Positions 1 through 11,092 of a stretch of DNA of 64,000 nt are shown here, piece after piece. Positions within the stretch are counted from its first letter, which is position 1; the number at the start of each line of letters is the position of its first letter. The translations under genes were made by a program, and so were the position numbers. Where the stretch lies: the NCBI GenBank assembly GCA_019059635.1, contig JAGVRJ010000003.1, positions 992,001 to 1,056,000 of the forward strand. The letters run 5' to 3'. This DNA comes from Proales similis (lineage: Eukaryota; Rotifera; Eurotatoria; Ploima; Proalidae). Under the pieces are notes generated by a model. That model had not been told where the DNA came from. It did not search any database and saw only the letters and a list, made by a program, of their open reading frames with translations.

Positions 1-3000
1 CGGCTGTTGCGGCACCAAACTATTTAAATCGCCAAGTCTCGCCTCGCCTGACAGAGGCCAGCTATCCACCGGCGCCGGTAATTACCGCTGTCGAACAACT
101 CGACGAACAGCAGAGCAGAATAGAATGGCGAGTAGAGAATAGAGAGTCGTTTCTCCTCACCAGATATCGCCTTCAGCTGAGCCAAGACCGATTTCAGTCG
201 CACGTAATCGAGTGGCCCGGTAATCGAAATTCTTTACCGCCGCTCATTTCGCCTTTTGCCTAATTTGCTCGCTCAGCTCAATGTCAAATATTTGTCTCGG
301 ACACGAACGGCGCAGTTCTCAACGTGACCACCAGTCAGAGCAATTTCGAATGCCACAATCAATGCATCAGAAACACTGACTGCTACACGGCCACTGTTCT
401 TCCGATAGGCGCCAACAACTGCTTTCTAAAATCAAAGTACAACTCGCACCGCTCAGCTCCCGACGGCGCAGAGATCATTCGGATAAACGGTTGGCTCTTT
501 CAACAACCGCCTTCTCTTTCCCTTCATTCAACTCTTTCAAGGCTATCGAGATGAGACCATTTTGCAGCACTTTCCATCCAACAGGCTCTACTCATTCAGA
601 GTGAAAGTTTACGATCAGATTTCAAACCGATGGAGTCAATTTTCGTCCCCATCATCTCAGTATTTAAACTCAGAAATAAGTAGGATAAATGATCACCCGC
701 AAAAGTTGAACTTGTTCTATTCATTTATGAACAGAACTGCGAATGAAGCTTGAGAGAATTGGCTACCGATCGTTGCGAGTTAGCTGGAGTCAAATTGGCC
801 AGTTTAACGATTACTGGATAAGTCGATTTGTGGTCAGCTACTCGGCGAACGGAGGTCAACCAGTCAACATTCCGATTGTGGCCAACTTTACCTGGGGTGA
901 TCGATTCTCACTTTTCTAGTTCTCGATCAAGTAATCGCGTTCTAATCGTCAACTAAAGGTCCTCTCCAGCCTGATTACATTCCCAGACAAGGAGAATTCC
1001 TGTCGGAGGAGGTCAGCTCTCCAGGTGAATGCCGAGTTAGCTGCCTCAAGTCGAGCAGCTGTGTGCACTATGCCTTTTACACGACGAGCGGGTCATGCAG
1101 ACTGGCCAATTCGTTTGATCCGTCAGACGCGATTCGCTTTGCCGACCTGCCCTCGGGATTTGTTCGATCAAACGCCCAATTTCTGATTCTAACCGACTTG
1201 AGCCTCCTCACCAACTACCGAATCCAAGTGGAATATCTAACGCCGTACGGAACTGGTGGCCTCTCGAACGCACACGACTACGTTCTAAGTAAATTTTTCT
1301 CATTCTCCTAATCTTCTTCGTTCTATTTAAATCAAATCTCGTTCAGCCGATTTGAAACCGGTGTTGACAATAAAAGCCAATCCGAACCGATTCGACGCGC
1401 AATTAGAGTGGCGAGTGGCCGAACGAATCGATCTGAGAACATTTGCTCTCTTCTACTCTTTGAACGACTCAGACTCGTTTCAAGTTCATTTGGGTAGCCA
1501 GCTGTTCAAGTTCTCTCTCCCAGCCGCTTTTAAATCTTGTTTACTCATGTCCAGAACCGAGTCCGTTTGCGTATACGAGCGAAAGCCAGATTATTCTCGA
1601 GGCCCAGAATCGAACTCAATGCGCCAACGAGTGTTTCAAAAACTCGGACTGCAAAGCATTCACTTGGCAGGCGAACAGACTCAAATGCTCTCTGCAGACC
1701 GATCTGACAGGGCCAGTGAGTTGCGATGGCGAATGCTTCGAAATCTCGCGTAAGTTCTCCGGGCCGAAACTAACTCTTTTCCTTCCTCTTGACGCCCTTC
1801 ATCCTGGTTCGAGCAGCCTACGACACAAACGTGACACTCAAGCACCATCTTGTCAACACCAAATATTGCTACAAAGTGCTCGTGTGGACTCACCTCGGCT
1901 TTGCAGGTGTCGAGTCGAATCTGGCCTGCTTCAAGTGTAAGAAGGCATTGTCTACTTTTACCTTGGCGTTGTGTTAATAAGAGAAAATGCAGGGAACTTG
2001 ACCGTGCAAATTGACGCGGACTCGGTCGAGTTTGTTGAAGGATCGAACGCCACCTTGTCCTGTCAAGTGTTTGGCGTTGAGGAGAATTTGATAAAATCGA
2101 CCATCTGGTTCCATCAAGAGCGAAACGGGAAGCAGCTCAATCAGTTACCGGCGACCAGCAACACAATTCACCTCAGCGACTTGTCGCACTCGACTCATGA
2201 CGGGAACTTGTATTGCGCGGCTTATTTGATCAATGGACAAACAGTGTACAGCGACGGCCTTCACATTAGAGTTAAACGTAGGCATCTGGACTGCACTGAT
2301 CTGAACGGCTCATTTAATAAGTTGCTTGCTTATAGATAAATTGCATCTGACCCTTGAGCCCTCTCAGCCAGTGCTGGTGGTCGACGAGGGCGATTCAGTT
2401 CGACTGGAATGTCTTGCCAACGGATATCCTCTTTTGATGCCTCAATGGCTGTTTAATCAGCAGCCGACGCCACCGAGTCAGTCATTTGTGGACGAGCATG
2501 GCGCACACATTCTAACCGAAATTGAGGAGGCGAAGAAAGAACACAATGGCTCATTCGCTTGTGTAGCCGACGGTGCCCAAAATAAAACCATTCAGCTGTT
2601 TGTTAAATGTAGGTTTGCCTCGTATTTATTGAGTCTGAACTCAACTCGTAATCACCATCGCTCAACGCTGGCTTATCAGACGGACCAAATTTTCTCACCA
2701 AATCTCAATCGATCGTCGCCCAAGTGAACGAGACCGTTCATTTGGTTTGTTCTGTGGAGCAGAATCCTCCACCTGAGCTCAAATGGATCGATCTCCAAAC
2801 GAACGCCAGTCTAGAGGCGAAAATTTACAGCAAGCTGGATGTGCGCACATCCATTCTCACGATTGACAAGGTGTTGCCCGAAAACGCCGGCCACTTTGCC
2901 TGTTTTGCGGGCACTGACAAATTTGCCAAATACGAACTGATCGTGAGACGTAAGAACGGCTTTAAATAAAATCGGTTCAGCGATTAAGATTCATTGTGCA

Positions 3001-6000
3001 TAGATCCTACTCGACTGATTGAGCCTGAAAGCTCTCGTCTGGTTGTGACTGCGCCAATCGGCGGCAATTTGACTCTTCACTGCTCAGCTATGGGCTACCC
3101 GCTCGAGCCGATTGTGTGGAAGACTCGGGCATCCGAACTGTTTACTGATCAGCGCACTTTGAACAGCTCGCAAAGAGTCGACACGTGGCTGAACGTTTAC
3201 AACCTGACAAGAAACGCTCTGTTCATCTGCCAAGTGCCCAATAAACCCGATCAGACAAGAAGATTCCAAGTCGTGATTGAACAGCCCTTGTCAAGTCCGA
3301 AAATCGTTGGCGCACATTTTGCTGCAAACGGTTCTCTTCTGATTCGATTTGAGCTTCTCACCAGCAGCGTGGTGAAAAAGGTCGAAATTCAAGGGTCGGA
3401 CGATGCCCGATTCTCGTCTGACGCTCAAATTACTCGTTTCTCGAGTAAGTTGACAAGAAATTCTAATTTCAAGTTGCCCGTCTTTTTGAAGGAATTCATC
3501 AAGTCACACCGGACAAGCAAATTGGAAGTGAATTTGAGATAAAAATCGTCAACATGACCTTGGCCAAGTTCTTGCGTATTTCGGTATCAAACAACGCAGG
3601 CCAGAGTGCCATGAGTTCACCGCTGTTGATTCAGCATGAGAATGCCAAGCAGGCTGTGTCTGCATCTGAGGGCGACTCGGTCTTTCTCTGGATTATATCA
3701 ATTTGCGTGATTGTTGTTATGTTCATATTTACCGTCCTTGGCATCAGGCAGGCATTTTTGCTTTTCAATTATACGCTCAAATCAGCTGGAACTAATCAGA
3801 AGTCGAAACAAAAAAAAGGAAATGCTTGTCTCTTGGGCGAGAAGACAAAGCAGCCGCGAGCGATAAAAGTTCAATGACGGATGCGGATGGAATGAAGGGC
3901 TCGATCGAGCAGACAATGCTCTCGGATCTCAGTCGACTGAATCGAATTAGACGCAAAAGCGGCGACGAGGCAATGAAACGCGAGAGCCTCTCAATGAGCA
4001 ACATAAATCAAATTCGTCGCAACCTGTGCAAACGACGCGCCAACAAGTCTACGTCGGTGTTGAATGCGATCGACGAAGAGAAAGTGGACACTTCGAGCGT
4101 CTACACCAAGGACACTCTCTACAGACGAATGGTGCAGAACTTCGACACGCTCGATCAGTTCATGCATTCAGAATTCGGGGTTTGGAAACAGAAGCCGATC
4201 GAGCTGCCTTTTGACTGAGAGTAATTTTCTTCATTTCGAAAGGACATAAAAAACCCACGCAACAAGTCATTCGACGACTCGCTCAAAGAACAGAACGAAC
4301 GAAAGTCGCGTTACCGCCACGTCTATCCCTGTAAATGCGGCATTCCCTTTGCCTTGATCTGTTAATCTCTGAAAATGACACTGGTGCTTGATTCTAGACG
4401 ACGATAATCGTGTCAAGCTCAATCTCTTGCCCGGCCGTACCGACTCTGATTTTATAAACGCCAGCTACATCGAGGTTTGGTTCTCTCAGTCGCGCAATCT
4501 TTCATTTTCTTACTCTCCGACGCAGGGATTTTCAAAGCCTAAACGTTTCATCGCAGCACAAGGTTGGCGCCAGCTCACTTGCTTTCCAATTGTCTTGATC
4601 AATGAGCAAATATTTGTTAGGGCCGACTAAAGAGACGGCGTTTGACTTCTTACGAATGGTCCAGGAGAAGTCGATCGCAGCTGTTCTGATGCTGACTGAG
4701 ATTTATGAAGGCGAGCCTCCAGTGGTAACTCGCCCAGCCCCTCTGAGCCCCTAATGCCTGCTCTGTGTACTTGCGTTTCGTTTAAGCTAAAATGTTGGCC
4801 ATATTTCAACGACCAGCACCAAATTAAGTTCGGCAAATACTCAATCGAGGTTCTCAGCAAGAAGAGCCAATCGATGTGGGACAAGCGTCGTCTGCAAATT
4901 AGCGGCCTGGTAATCCGGCCATTTCTCATTTCTGTCATCTTTCAGTTTACTTTCCTTTTCTCTTTGGCGCGTTACAGAATGGCGAATATCAGTTCGACCA
5001 TTTTCACTACCGCTGGTGGCCTGACCGAGCTACTCCGTTCGAGTGTCAGTCGATTATAAGCCTCGCAGCCCTTGTCCGAAGCGAATATTCGACTTCAGAG
5101 GCGCCCATTTTGGTTCACTGCAGGCAAGTTCTAATTTGTCTTCTGCTTGTTCATTATGCTTTAATTCAAACTTGCCACATTCAAACGAATTCGACAACCT
5201 CAGTGCGGGCGTCGGCCGGACTGGAACGTTCATCGGAGTGTACAACATGATCGAGATGATGAGCAAGAATCAATTTATAAACGCAAAGCGGGCAGTGATC
5301 GAAATGCGCAAGCAGAGGGCCTTTCTTGTGCAGAACTGGGTAATTGGCACTTGAGTTGGTTTTGTTCCGTTTGGTCGCACTCACCGCTTAATCATTCTAG
5401 GAGCAGTACAAGTTCATTCACGAGGCGGTTCTAGACTGGGCAATGTTCGGCGATAAAACGCTCATCGACTTGAAAGAGCCTGCGATTCGTACCGACGACG
5501 AGATTCAGAATGAGTTCAAGGTCAATTTAATTTTTTCCTCTCTACATGATTTATACATGATTGACCTGTTGCCTTATGGCCGCTCATCGACTGCAGTTAA
5601 TTTCGGAGATGAAAAGTAGAAAAATGCCCGTCTGGTTCTCGTATGAGCAGATCTCATCAGACTACAAGAGTCTGAACGGTTGGTGCCAGTCCAAAGCCAG
5701 ATTGAATTGAAATTTAAATTCAATTTTAGAACTAACACCGCAAAATCAGGCGCCAAGTGACTTTTTATATTTGCAAGTGAGTTAAACGTAAACAGCGAGC
5801 CAAAGTGAAGTGTTGGCTGAAACGTTGCTTCAAAGTGTGAGCCCCTGGGCATTGATTACCTGCTGACGGTCGAGCCGAACGAAAATAGCATCGGCCAGTA
5901 TCTTCACGCAGTCTTCAAGCTCAAGCCGAAACTGGTCGTTTCACTCTCTTCACAAGTAAGCTCATCGCTCAATAGTCAACACGCGGACGAGTTTCACTCT

Positions 6001-6724
6001 TTTTAAAAGATAAACGACAATTTAACTGAGCTGAACGAGACCTGCTTAGACCAGAATGCCAAGCACATTCTAATTTGCCAACCGAGCGTAGAGCACGTTC
6101 ACTCGGCCAGGCTGGAGATAATCGACAATCAGGCAAGATATTGATGATCACCAATCTTTCAATAATCAAATGAACAACAATCCAATTCGATGGTTAAAAC
6201 CTCTTGATCACGGACGTGTAGGATCGAAAGAAAAGTGTATACGTGCCCTACACAAGCACTGATACTCAATGGTCGAACGAAAGATCGACTACGCCAATCT
6301 CATCGGCTGAGTGGATGAGAACGGTCGAAATGATGATAAAACTTGGCAGTCTAGAGCCACGAGAGGTCGTCTTTAACTCAAATAGGAGAGCGCCCAAAAG
6401 CTTGGTTCTCATTCAAACAAGGTGCTCCTCTCAAATCAGACTCGCTCCTCTCCATCTCCTTTCTAATCAACTTGTGAAGCGATAAAATTGACTTGAACCG
6501 AGCGTCGCTTCTCATCAGCACAATCCACTTGGTAAATTCTAAGCAAAAAAGCGGCCAATTCGACACTGTCCAGATCGCACGTCTGCTGAAAAAGCTGAAC
6601 GAAAACATGTTCGCCGAAGTGGTAAGTCCCATGAACAGCAAGGCCACGAGCAACGTTTTAAAAGCTCTTTTGACTCGTCCAGGAATTGTACAAATTTCTC
6701 AATCAGCTTCTGCGAGTCAAATGA
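1..6724 (+). CDS. Receptor-type protein tyrosine phosphatase, 5'-truncated (PAN/apple + FnIII + Ig ectodomain, TM, D1 active, D2 inactive)
   Basis: This gene encodes a single-pass membrane tyrosine phosphatase, read through many short introns; its 5' end lies outside the window. The ectodomain alternates FnIII-like pieces (about 50-225, 560-650, 750-895, 1350-1530) with Cys-rich PAN/apple-like pieces (about 290-500, 960-1140, 1560-1740). Four Ig domains follow (about 1995-2275, 2341-2610, 2686-2950, 3003-3285), then a membrane-proximal FnIII (3290-3640) and a TM helix at about 3680-3755. D1 (about 4290-5440) has KSRY in place of KNRY, a WPD loop (HYRWWPDRA) and the full HCSAGVGRTG signature, so it should be catalytic. 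D2 (5440-6724) keeps the fold, but its P-loop position reads LIQTSDKIDLNRAS, with no Cys and no CX5R. The TGA stop is at 6722-6724. The family assignment is certain, but no vertebrate subtype can be named. The TM-to-D1 splice near 3765-3820 is uncertain. Confidence 0.9.
5124..5203 (+). other. GC-AG intron inside the PTP signature motif
   Basis: The exon ends ...CACTGCAG and the intron starts GCAAGT and ends CCTCAG. Splicing here restores the codons H-C-S-A-G-V-G-R-T-G. No GT donor at this place gives the signature, so a GC donor with otherwise perfect consensus is required. The intron is 80 nt. Confidence 0.88.
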
Positions 6725-7031
6725 GACTGTTCGATTGAAATAAATTGTGTTTTAAAAGAGCGAACAGATCGTGTTTTGATCAGCCGTTTCTAGCCTTGTT
6801 GCTTGTCACAAGCTGTCTCAAGACCTATCGGAGGGCTTAATTATAAACGCGATAGTTTAGTGCAATTAGTGCAGGGCTGCACACGATCGGCAAATATCCA
6901 GAGGCTGGCGACTGATTGTATGCAAACAAAGGCGTGCGTGAATTGACGGTCAATTAAGCTGGACACAGAGTTGCGAAGCTAGATATTGCCGTTCTCGATC
7001 GAGCACAGTTAGCACTTAGTCAAAATAGGGA
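6725..7031. other. Intergenic: phosphatase 3' UTR and tetraspanin upstream region
   Basis: Apart from the polyadenylation signal at 6739-6744, I see no gene here. The stretch must hold the end of the phosphatase transcript and the promoter and 5' UTR of the tetraspanin. No TATA box or other core element could be assigned. Confidence 0.5.
6739..6744 (+). terminator. Polyadenylation signal AATAAA of the phosphatase gene
   Basis: A canonical AATAAA lies 14 nt after the TGA at 6722-6724, on the coding strand. This implies a very short 3' UTR. Confidence 0.6.
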
Positions 7032-8171
7032 ATGGGCCGACAACGAGTTAGAGATGAGGACACGCGTCGGGTGCGCTATGCGTTCATGACGTTCAATTTC
7101 TTTATAATGGTTGGTTTCACTCTAAAATTGAAATTCGCTTCAAATTTGAGTTCAAAATGATTTTTATCAGCTGTTCGCCATACTTATGCTCTCGCTGGGC
7201 ATTTATCTAATCTGCGATCCCAACATCGATGCCCTGCAGTCGATTCTGAAAATTAAAATGGACAACGAAGCGAGCTTGTCCTACTTGGACAAGTGCGGCA
7301 TGATGCTGTGTTTGCTGGCCACGTTCATCATGTTCATAGGATCAGTTGGCGTCTACGGCGCCAGCAAGCAGTCCAAATGCTGGCTCGGCTTCTATACACT
7401 CATTTTGGTCGGCCTCATGTTACTACAGATAGCCGTTACTGTTTTGGTCACATTCTACTCGCACAGCCTGCGTCAACTAGTTGCGCCTTCCCTTCGCCAT
7501 AATCTGCGAGTCAACTATATGGGCGAGATGAAAAATCGAACTTTGGCTTCGATGGCTTGGGACTCTTTTATGTTCAATGTAAGTAGGCAGTTGAATCAGG
7601 TTCACAAATGGCCTTGGCTTTGAATTAAACTTATTTTCTAGTTCGAATGTTGTGGAATAAACAACTACAGCGATTTTGACCAGCCTGAGAATGCTTGGCT
7701 GGACAGAGGCGATGCGATCATTCCCCGAGCTTGCTGCAAGGTTCTTACCATCAAGCGAACTTTTCATTTCGTCTTTCTGACCCGTTTCGTTCAGTTCAAG
7801 AATCACACGAGCGACTGGACCGGCCGTCTGCCAAACATAACCGAAGAGAGCAGCTATCCGGGATGCTATTTGAGGCCTGACGATCAGAACAGCAATTTCA
7901 AGATGGTAACTTGCCCATTCACTGCACATCCGTAGTGAGAAACTCTCATATAAGAACGCAAACAGGGCTGCTACGATCGAATAAGAGGGCTTGTGAGCAG
8001 CTATGGTGAGTATTTCGTCACAAGCAGTCTGACTCTGGCCTTTTTGCTCGTAAGTGGAATTCGCTTTAATTCAATAGGACATGTCTAAAATGGTTCACAA
8101 AACAGCTGTTTGGCATCGCTTTGTCAATGCTCATGTGCAAAAGAACAAATGAAATGGCCGACTACGCGTAG
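7032..8171 (+). CDS. Tetraspanin
   Basis: Tetraspanins are four-helix membrane organisers. The ATG at 7032 opens a short basic N-terminus (MGRQRVRDEDTRR). TM1 follows, interrupted by intron 7110-7170, and then TM2 (LLATFIMFIGSVGVYG) and TM3 (LILVGLMLLQIAVTVLV). The large extracellular loop has the diagnostic CCG motif (FECCGINNYSDF) plus the later Cys pairs PRACC and GCY. TM4 ends in a short tail (CKRTNEMADYA) and TAG at 8169. Further introns are 7579-7640, 7741-7794 and 7916-7965, with one more in TM4 (about 8050-8104). All are GT-AG, and exon phases join cleanly. The subfamily is not identified. The 3' end is only 43 bp from the convergent gankyrin stop. Confidence 0.93.
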
Positions 8172-8177
8172 AAGTGT

Positions 8178-8183
8178 TTTATT
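8178..8183 (-). terminator. Polyadenylation signal AATAAA of gankyrin
   Basis: TTTATT on the plus strand reads AATAAA on the minus strand, 31 nt past the gankyrin stop. It lies 7 nt beyond the tetraspanin stop codon, so the two 3' UTRs must overlap. Confidence 0.55.
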
Positions 8184-8214
8184 CCTTCAGTCAATGCCCG
8201 CTTTTGATTTGATG

Positions 8215-9238
8215 TTAGAGTGTTTGAATAACATCATTTAGGCCACCGGCCGTTAAGTCGATGGGCGTCTTCTCCTCCTTGAAATTATTTCTTAAAATAA
8301 ATGAAGCGCCTGAGCTTGCTTGAAATGGATTTACCTTATTTTTGAAATGCGGATCGGCTCCGGCTCTGAGCAATATTTTCGCCGTGTCCACTCGGACTTC
8401 CTCGCATGCAAGGTGGCTTTAGGCGAGCAAAAGTTCAGGATACAAAGAGAATAGTTGCGGCTTTGAGTCCCAACTCACAGGGGTGTGTTGCCCTCGCTGT
8501 CGGCTGCGTTAACTTGAATCGATCTGGTTTCGAGCAAGAGCTGAACTATTTGATTGTTGCCTTTTGAAGCGGCTCGATGCAGTGCTGTCGATCCATACCG
8601 ATCTCGGGCATTCACGTCGGCGCCTTTTTCTATGAGCACACGGGCGATCTTAATTCAGTTGAGGAAATGAGTGTTTTTCGGCTTCAAATAGAACAAAAAG
8701 TTCAAAAATTTACATTCAAACGGTTTTTTGAACAAGCGTAGTGAAGGGCTCTTTGTCCGTTGACAGTAGCAGCATTCACATTGCAGCCTTTCTCTATCAG
8801 GGCGTTGACCAGTTCGAGACAGCCGACCGATGCGCTAATGATGAGGGGAGTCCAGCCTTCCTGGATCGATCTGACTTGAATTTGAAGCGAGAAAAGCTCA
8901 ATTTATTTGCTACCTGGTCTGCTTCGTCGGCAGCTACATCGAACGTTTCGAACAAATACTGTACAATGTCTACTCGCGATCCAACACAGGCCTTTTAATA
9001 TCTGATTAGAGAATGGCTAAGACGCAGATTGGCGAGAAAATGAATATAACCCAATGAATGACAGTTCTCCCGGACTGAGCGTTTTATCATTAGATGAAAG
9101 ATCTGAATTTAAATATTCACCCTTAGATAAATGTGTGCTTACTGAGTCCTGTTTTCGGGCTAACTCTTGATTGAGCCGCACGTTGAGCGCGTCCAAATTC
9201 CCTTCGTAAGCAAATCGACAGATTTCTAGCTCTGACAT
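8215..9238 (-). CDS. PSMD10: Gankyrin, 26S proteasome non-ATPase regulatory subunit 10
   Basis: Gankyrin is an all-ankyrin assembly chaperone of the 19S proteasome base; it binds the Rpt3 ATPase. The start is ATG at 9238 (MSELEICRFAYEGNLDALN). The exons encode consecutive ankyrin repeats, including EGWTPLIISASVGCLELVNAL, GQRALHYACSKNR and GSTALHRAASKGNNQIVQLL, and an HLACEEVRVDTAKILL repeat. The C-terminus is KEEKTPIDLTAGGLNDVIQTL, which aligns collinearly with vertebrate gankyrin to the end. The first repeat is completed by a 24-nt microexon at 9051-9074 (RTVIHW) between the first exon and the exon starting ACVGSRVDIVQYL. The stop is at 8215-8217. The gene is head-to-head with derlin-2. Confidence 0.9.
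9051..9074 (-). other. PSMD10: 24-nt microexon of gankyrin
   Basis: On the minus strand this codes SGRTVIHW. It is preceded by GCTCAG and followed by GTTATA. It supplies the RTALHW piece of the first ankyrin repeat that would otherwise be missing between QDS (exon 1) and ACVGSR (next exon). All three joins are phase 0. Confidence 0.75.
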
Positions 9239-9752
9239 TTCAAAAATTTGAATAAAATGCGTCAGCAGTCATCAGGCCGATGTATATTTGGAGATTCGCG
9301 CAGAACAAACTTGACGATCGTTCCAATCTTTCAGCCACTGAACCTATTCAAAGTCCGTGCGAAAATTCTTCCGCCGCCACTATTGTCCAAAGTTATGGAT
9401 TATTGAGCTAAATTGAAATGAAACTCCTCTCAAGCTCGATTGAATGTCCGAGCAAGCCATCAGAGAGAGAGAGAGAGGAAATTTCTTAATCGTTCAGTTT
9501 CTTATGCAATCCGATTTTTTTGCAGATATCACTCATTTGACAATTAGATAATTCGAAGCGCAACGCTTGTTGTATTCAACCAGAAGAATTCGATTTACAA
9601 GTTTGATAGAATTGATTGTCTTCTAATTTTCAAACTGAATTAGCATCGTGTTCGACTTATTATTGGACGTGCCGACACGTCATCTCGACTAAAATATACT
9701 CTTTCAGTTTCGTGCGCTTGCATCTCATTAAGTAGTCAACGCAAGCAAAGCG
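9239..9752. promoter_or_regulatory. Shared upstream region of gankyrin (-) and derlin-2 (+)
   Basis: This 514-bp divergent intergenic stretch must contain both promoters and 5' UTRs. It is AT-leaning and has a short (AG)n run near 9465-9478. No TATA box or defined factor site could be assigned with confidence. Confidence 0.5.
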
Positions 9753-10805
9753 ATGGCCTACCAGATTTTGTATCATGAATTCATGCAGATTCCGCCCGTG
9801 ACCCGAGCCTACGTCTCTTCCTGTATGCTCACCACCCTCGCCGTGGTATGTTGCCGTTGCTTTCAATCAATCGCAGCAGCGTCCAACTAAACTCGACTTT
9901 TTTAACCGATAGCAATTAGACATTGTCAATCCGTTCCAGCTCTACTTTAATCCAGAACTTATATTCAAGAATTTCCAGGTAGGCCGAGCTTTTTGGGCAG
10001 AGACTTAAAACCGTGTTGAGACGATCGCGTTCGTCAAGGTGTGGCGTTTGCTGACATGCTTCTGCTATTTTGGTCCGGTTGGCTTCAACTTCCTGTTCAA
10101 TATTCTCTTCACATATCGGTATTGCCGCTTTCTCGAGGAAGGCTCCTTTCGCAGCAAAACGGCCGATTTCTTTTTCATGTTCCTGTTCGGTGGCCTTTTA
10201 CTCGTGGTAAGCCCCAGCTAATTCGCTCACCCAAAACTAGAGTGCCATTAAATCGCCTATACAAGATCATGGCGTTATTTATGAATTCGATATTTCTTGG
10301 CAATGCACTCACAATCATGTTTGTCTACGTCTGGGGTCGCCGTAATCCCTTCATAAGGTCATTTTGCCTGAGCTTTTGAATATTCCGCACTGGCCACTTT
10401 AATCGGCTTTCGCTTGCAGAATGAACTTTTTCGGCCTGCTCAACTTTCAGGCTCCATATTTGCCATGGGTACTTTGCGGTTTCTCGGCGCTCTTGGGCGG
10501 TTCTATAACTGTTGATATAATGGGTAAGTTGAAGGCTATTGGTGCTGATTATTTTGAAATTAATTCGATCAAGGAATTGTTGTCGGGCACACGTACTACT
10601 ATCTGGAGGACGTATTTCCCAATCAGCCTGGCGGCTTCCGAATCCTCAAAACCCCCAAGATTATGTAAGCGAGCCGTGCAAATGTGTTTAAACCAGAACA
10701 TGACATGCGGCGTTTAACAGCGAATGGATATTCGAGGAAAGAAGACCCGGCGAGGAGGAGCAAGTGGTACACGAAGAAAGGCCTGGTGGCTTCGACTGGA
10801 ATTGA
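9753..10805 (+). CDS. DERL2: Derlin-2, ER-associated degradation rhomboid pseudoprotease
   Basis: Derlins are ER membrane proteins of the retrotranslocation (ERAD) machinery and work with p97/VCP and HRD1. The start [20 protein letters not shown] matches derlin-2. Diagnostic stretches follow: [20 protein letters not shown] (with the WR motif), [54 protein letters not shown], the GxxxG-type segment of TM6, and [18 protein letters not shown]. The tail ends [10 protein letters not shown], where family members have EERPGGFAWG, before TGA at 10803-10805. About six short introns are inferred (including after LTTLAV, NFQ, GGLLLV, FIR, DIM and KII), and all restore frame. An AATAAA at 11035-11040 could serve its transcript, but it lies close to the next ATG. 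Confidence 0.95.
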
Positions 10806-11092
10806 AAAAAATGGATAAAAACATCGACGCCTCGCCGAATTCCGTTTTGTTTTGCTCTGTTTCCTCTCTGTCTGATGTTGGGAATTTCTTTAAAAAAGAA
10901 ACAGAATTTCTCTCTTTCTTGTTGAGTTAATTTCAAATGAATGAATTTATTGAGAAAAATATCTTCTTCAAAGTTTCGTCTAAAGCGTCTGAAATTTGCG
11001 AGCGAGCGAAGATAATGGCTCGCACATAAAAGGAAATAAAAGCAAGTTTTGCATTTCATTAAAGCCCACTTGACACGGCGAGCCTATACAGC

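Noticed and set aside
3760-3822. Third GC-AG intron after the phosphatase TM segment (CAG|GCAGGC)
   Set aside because: It would restore frame, but the donor is a weaker match and several acceptors are possible, so it is left as an uncertain junction rather than a call.
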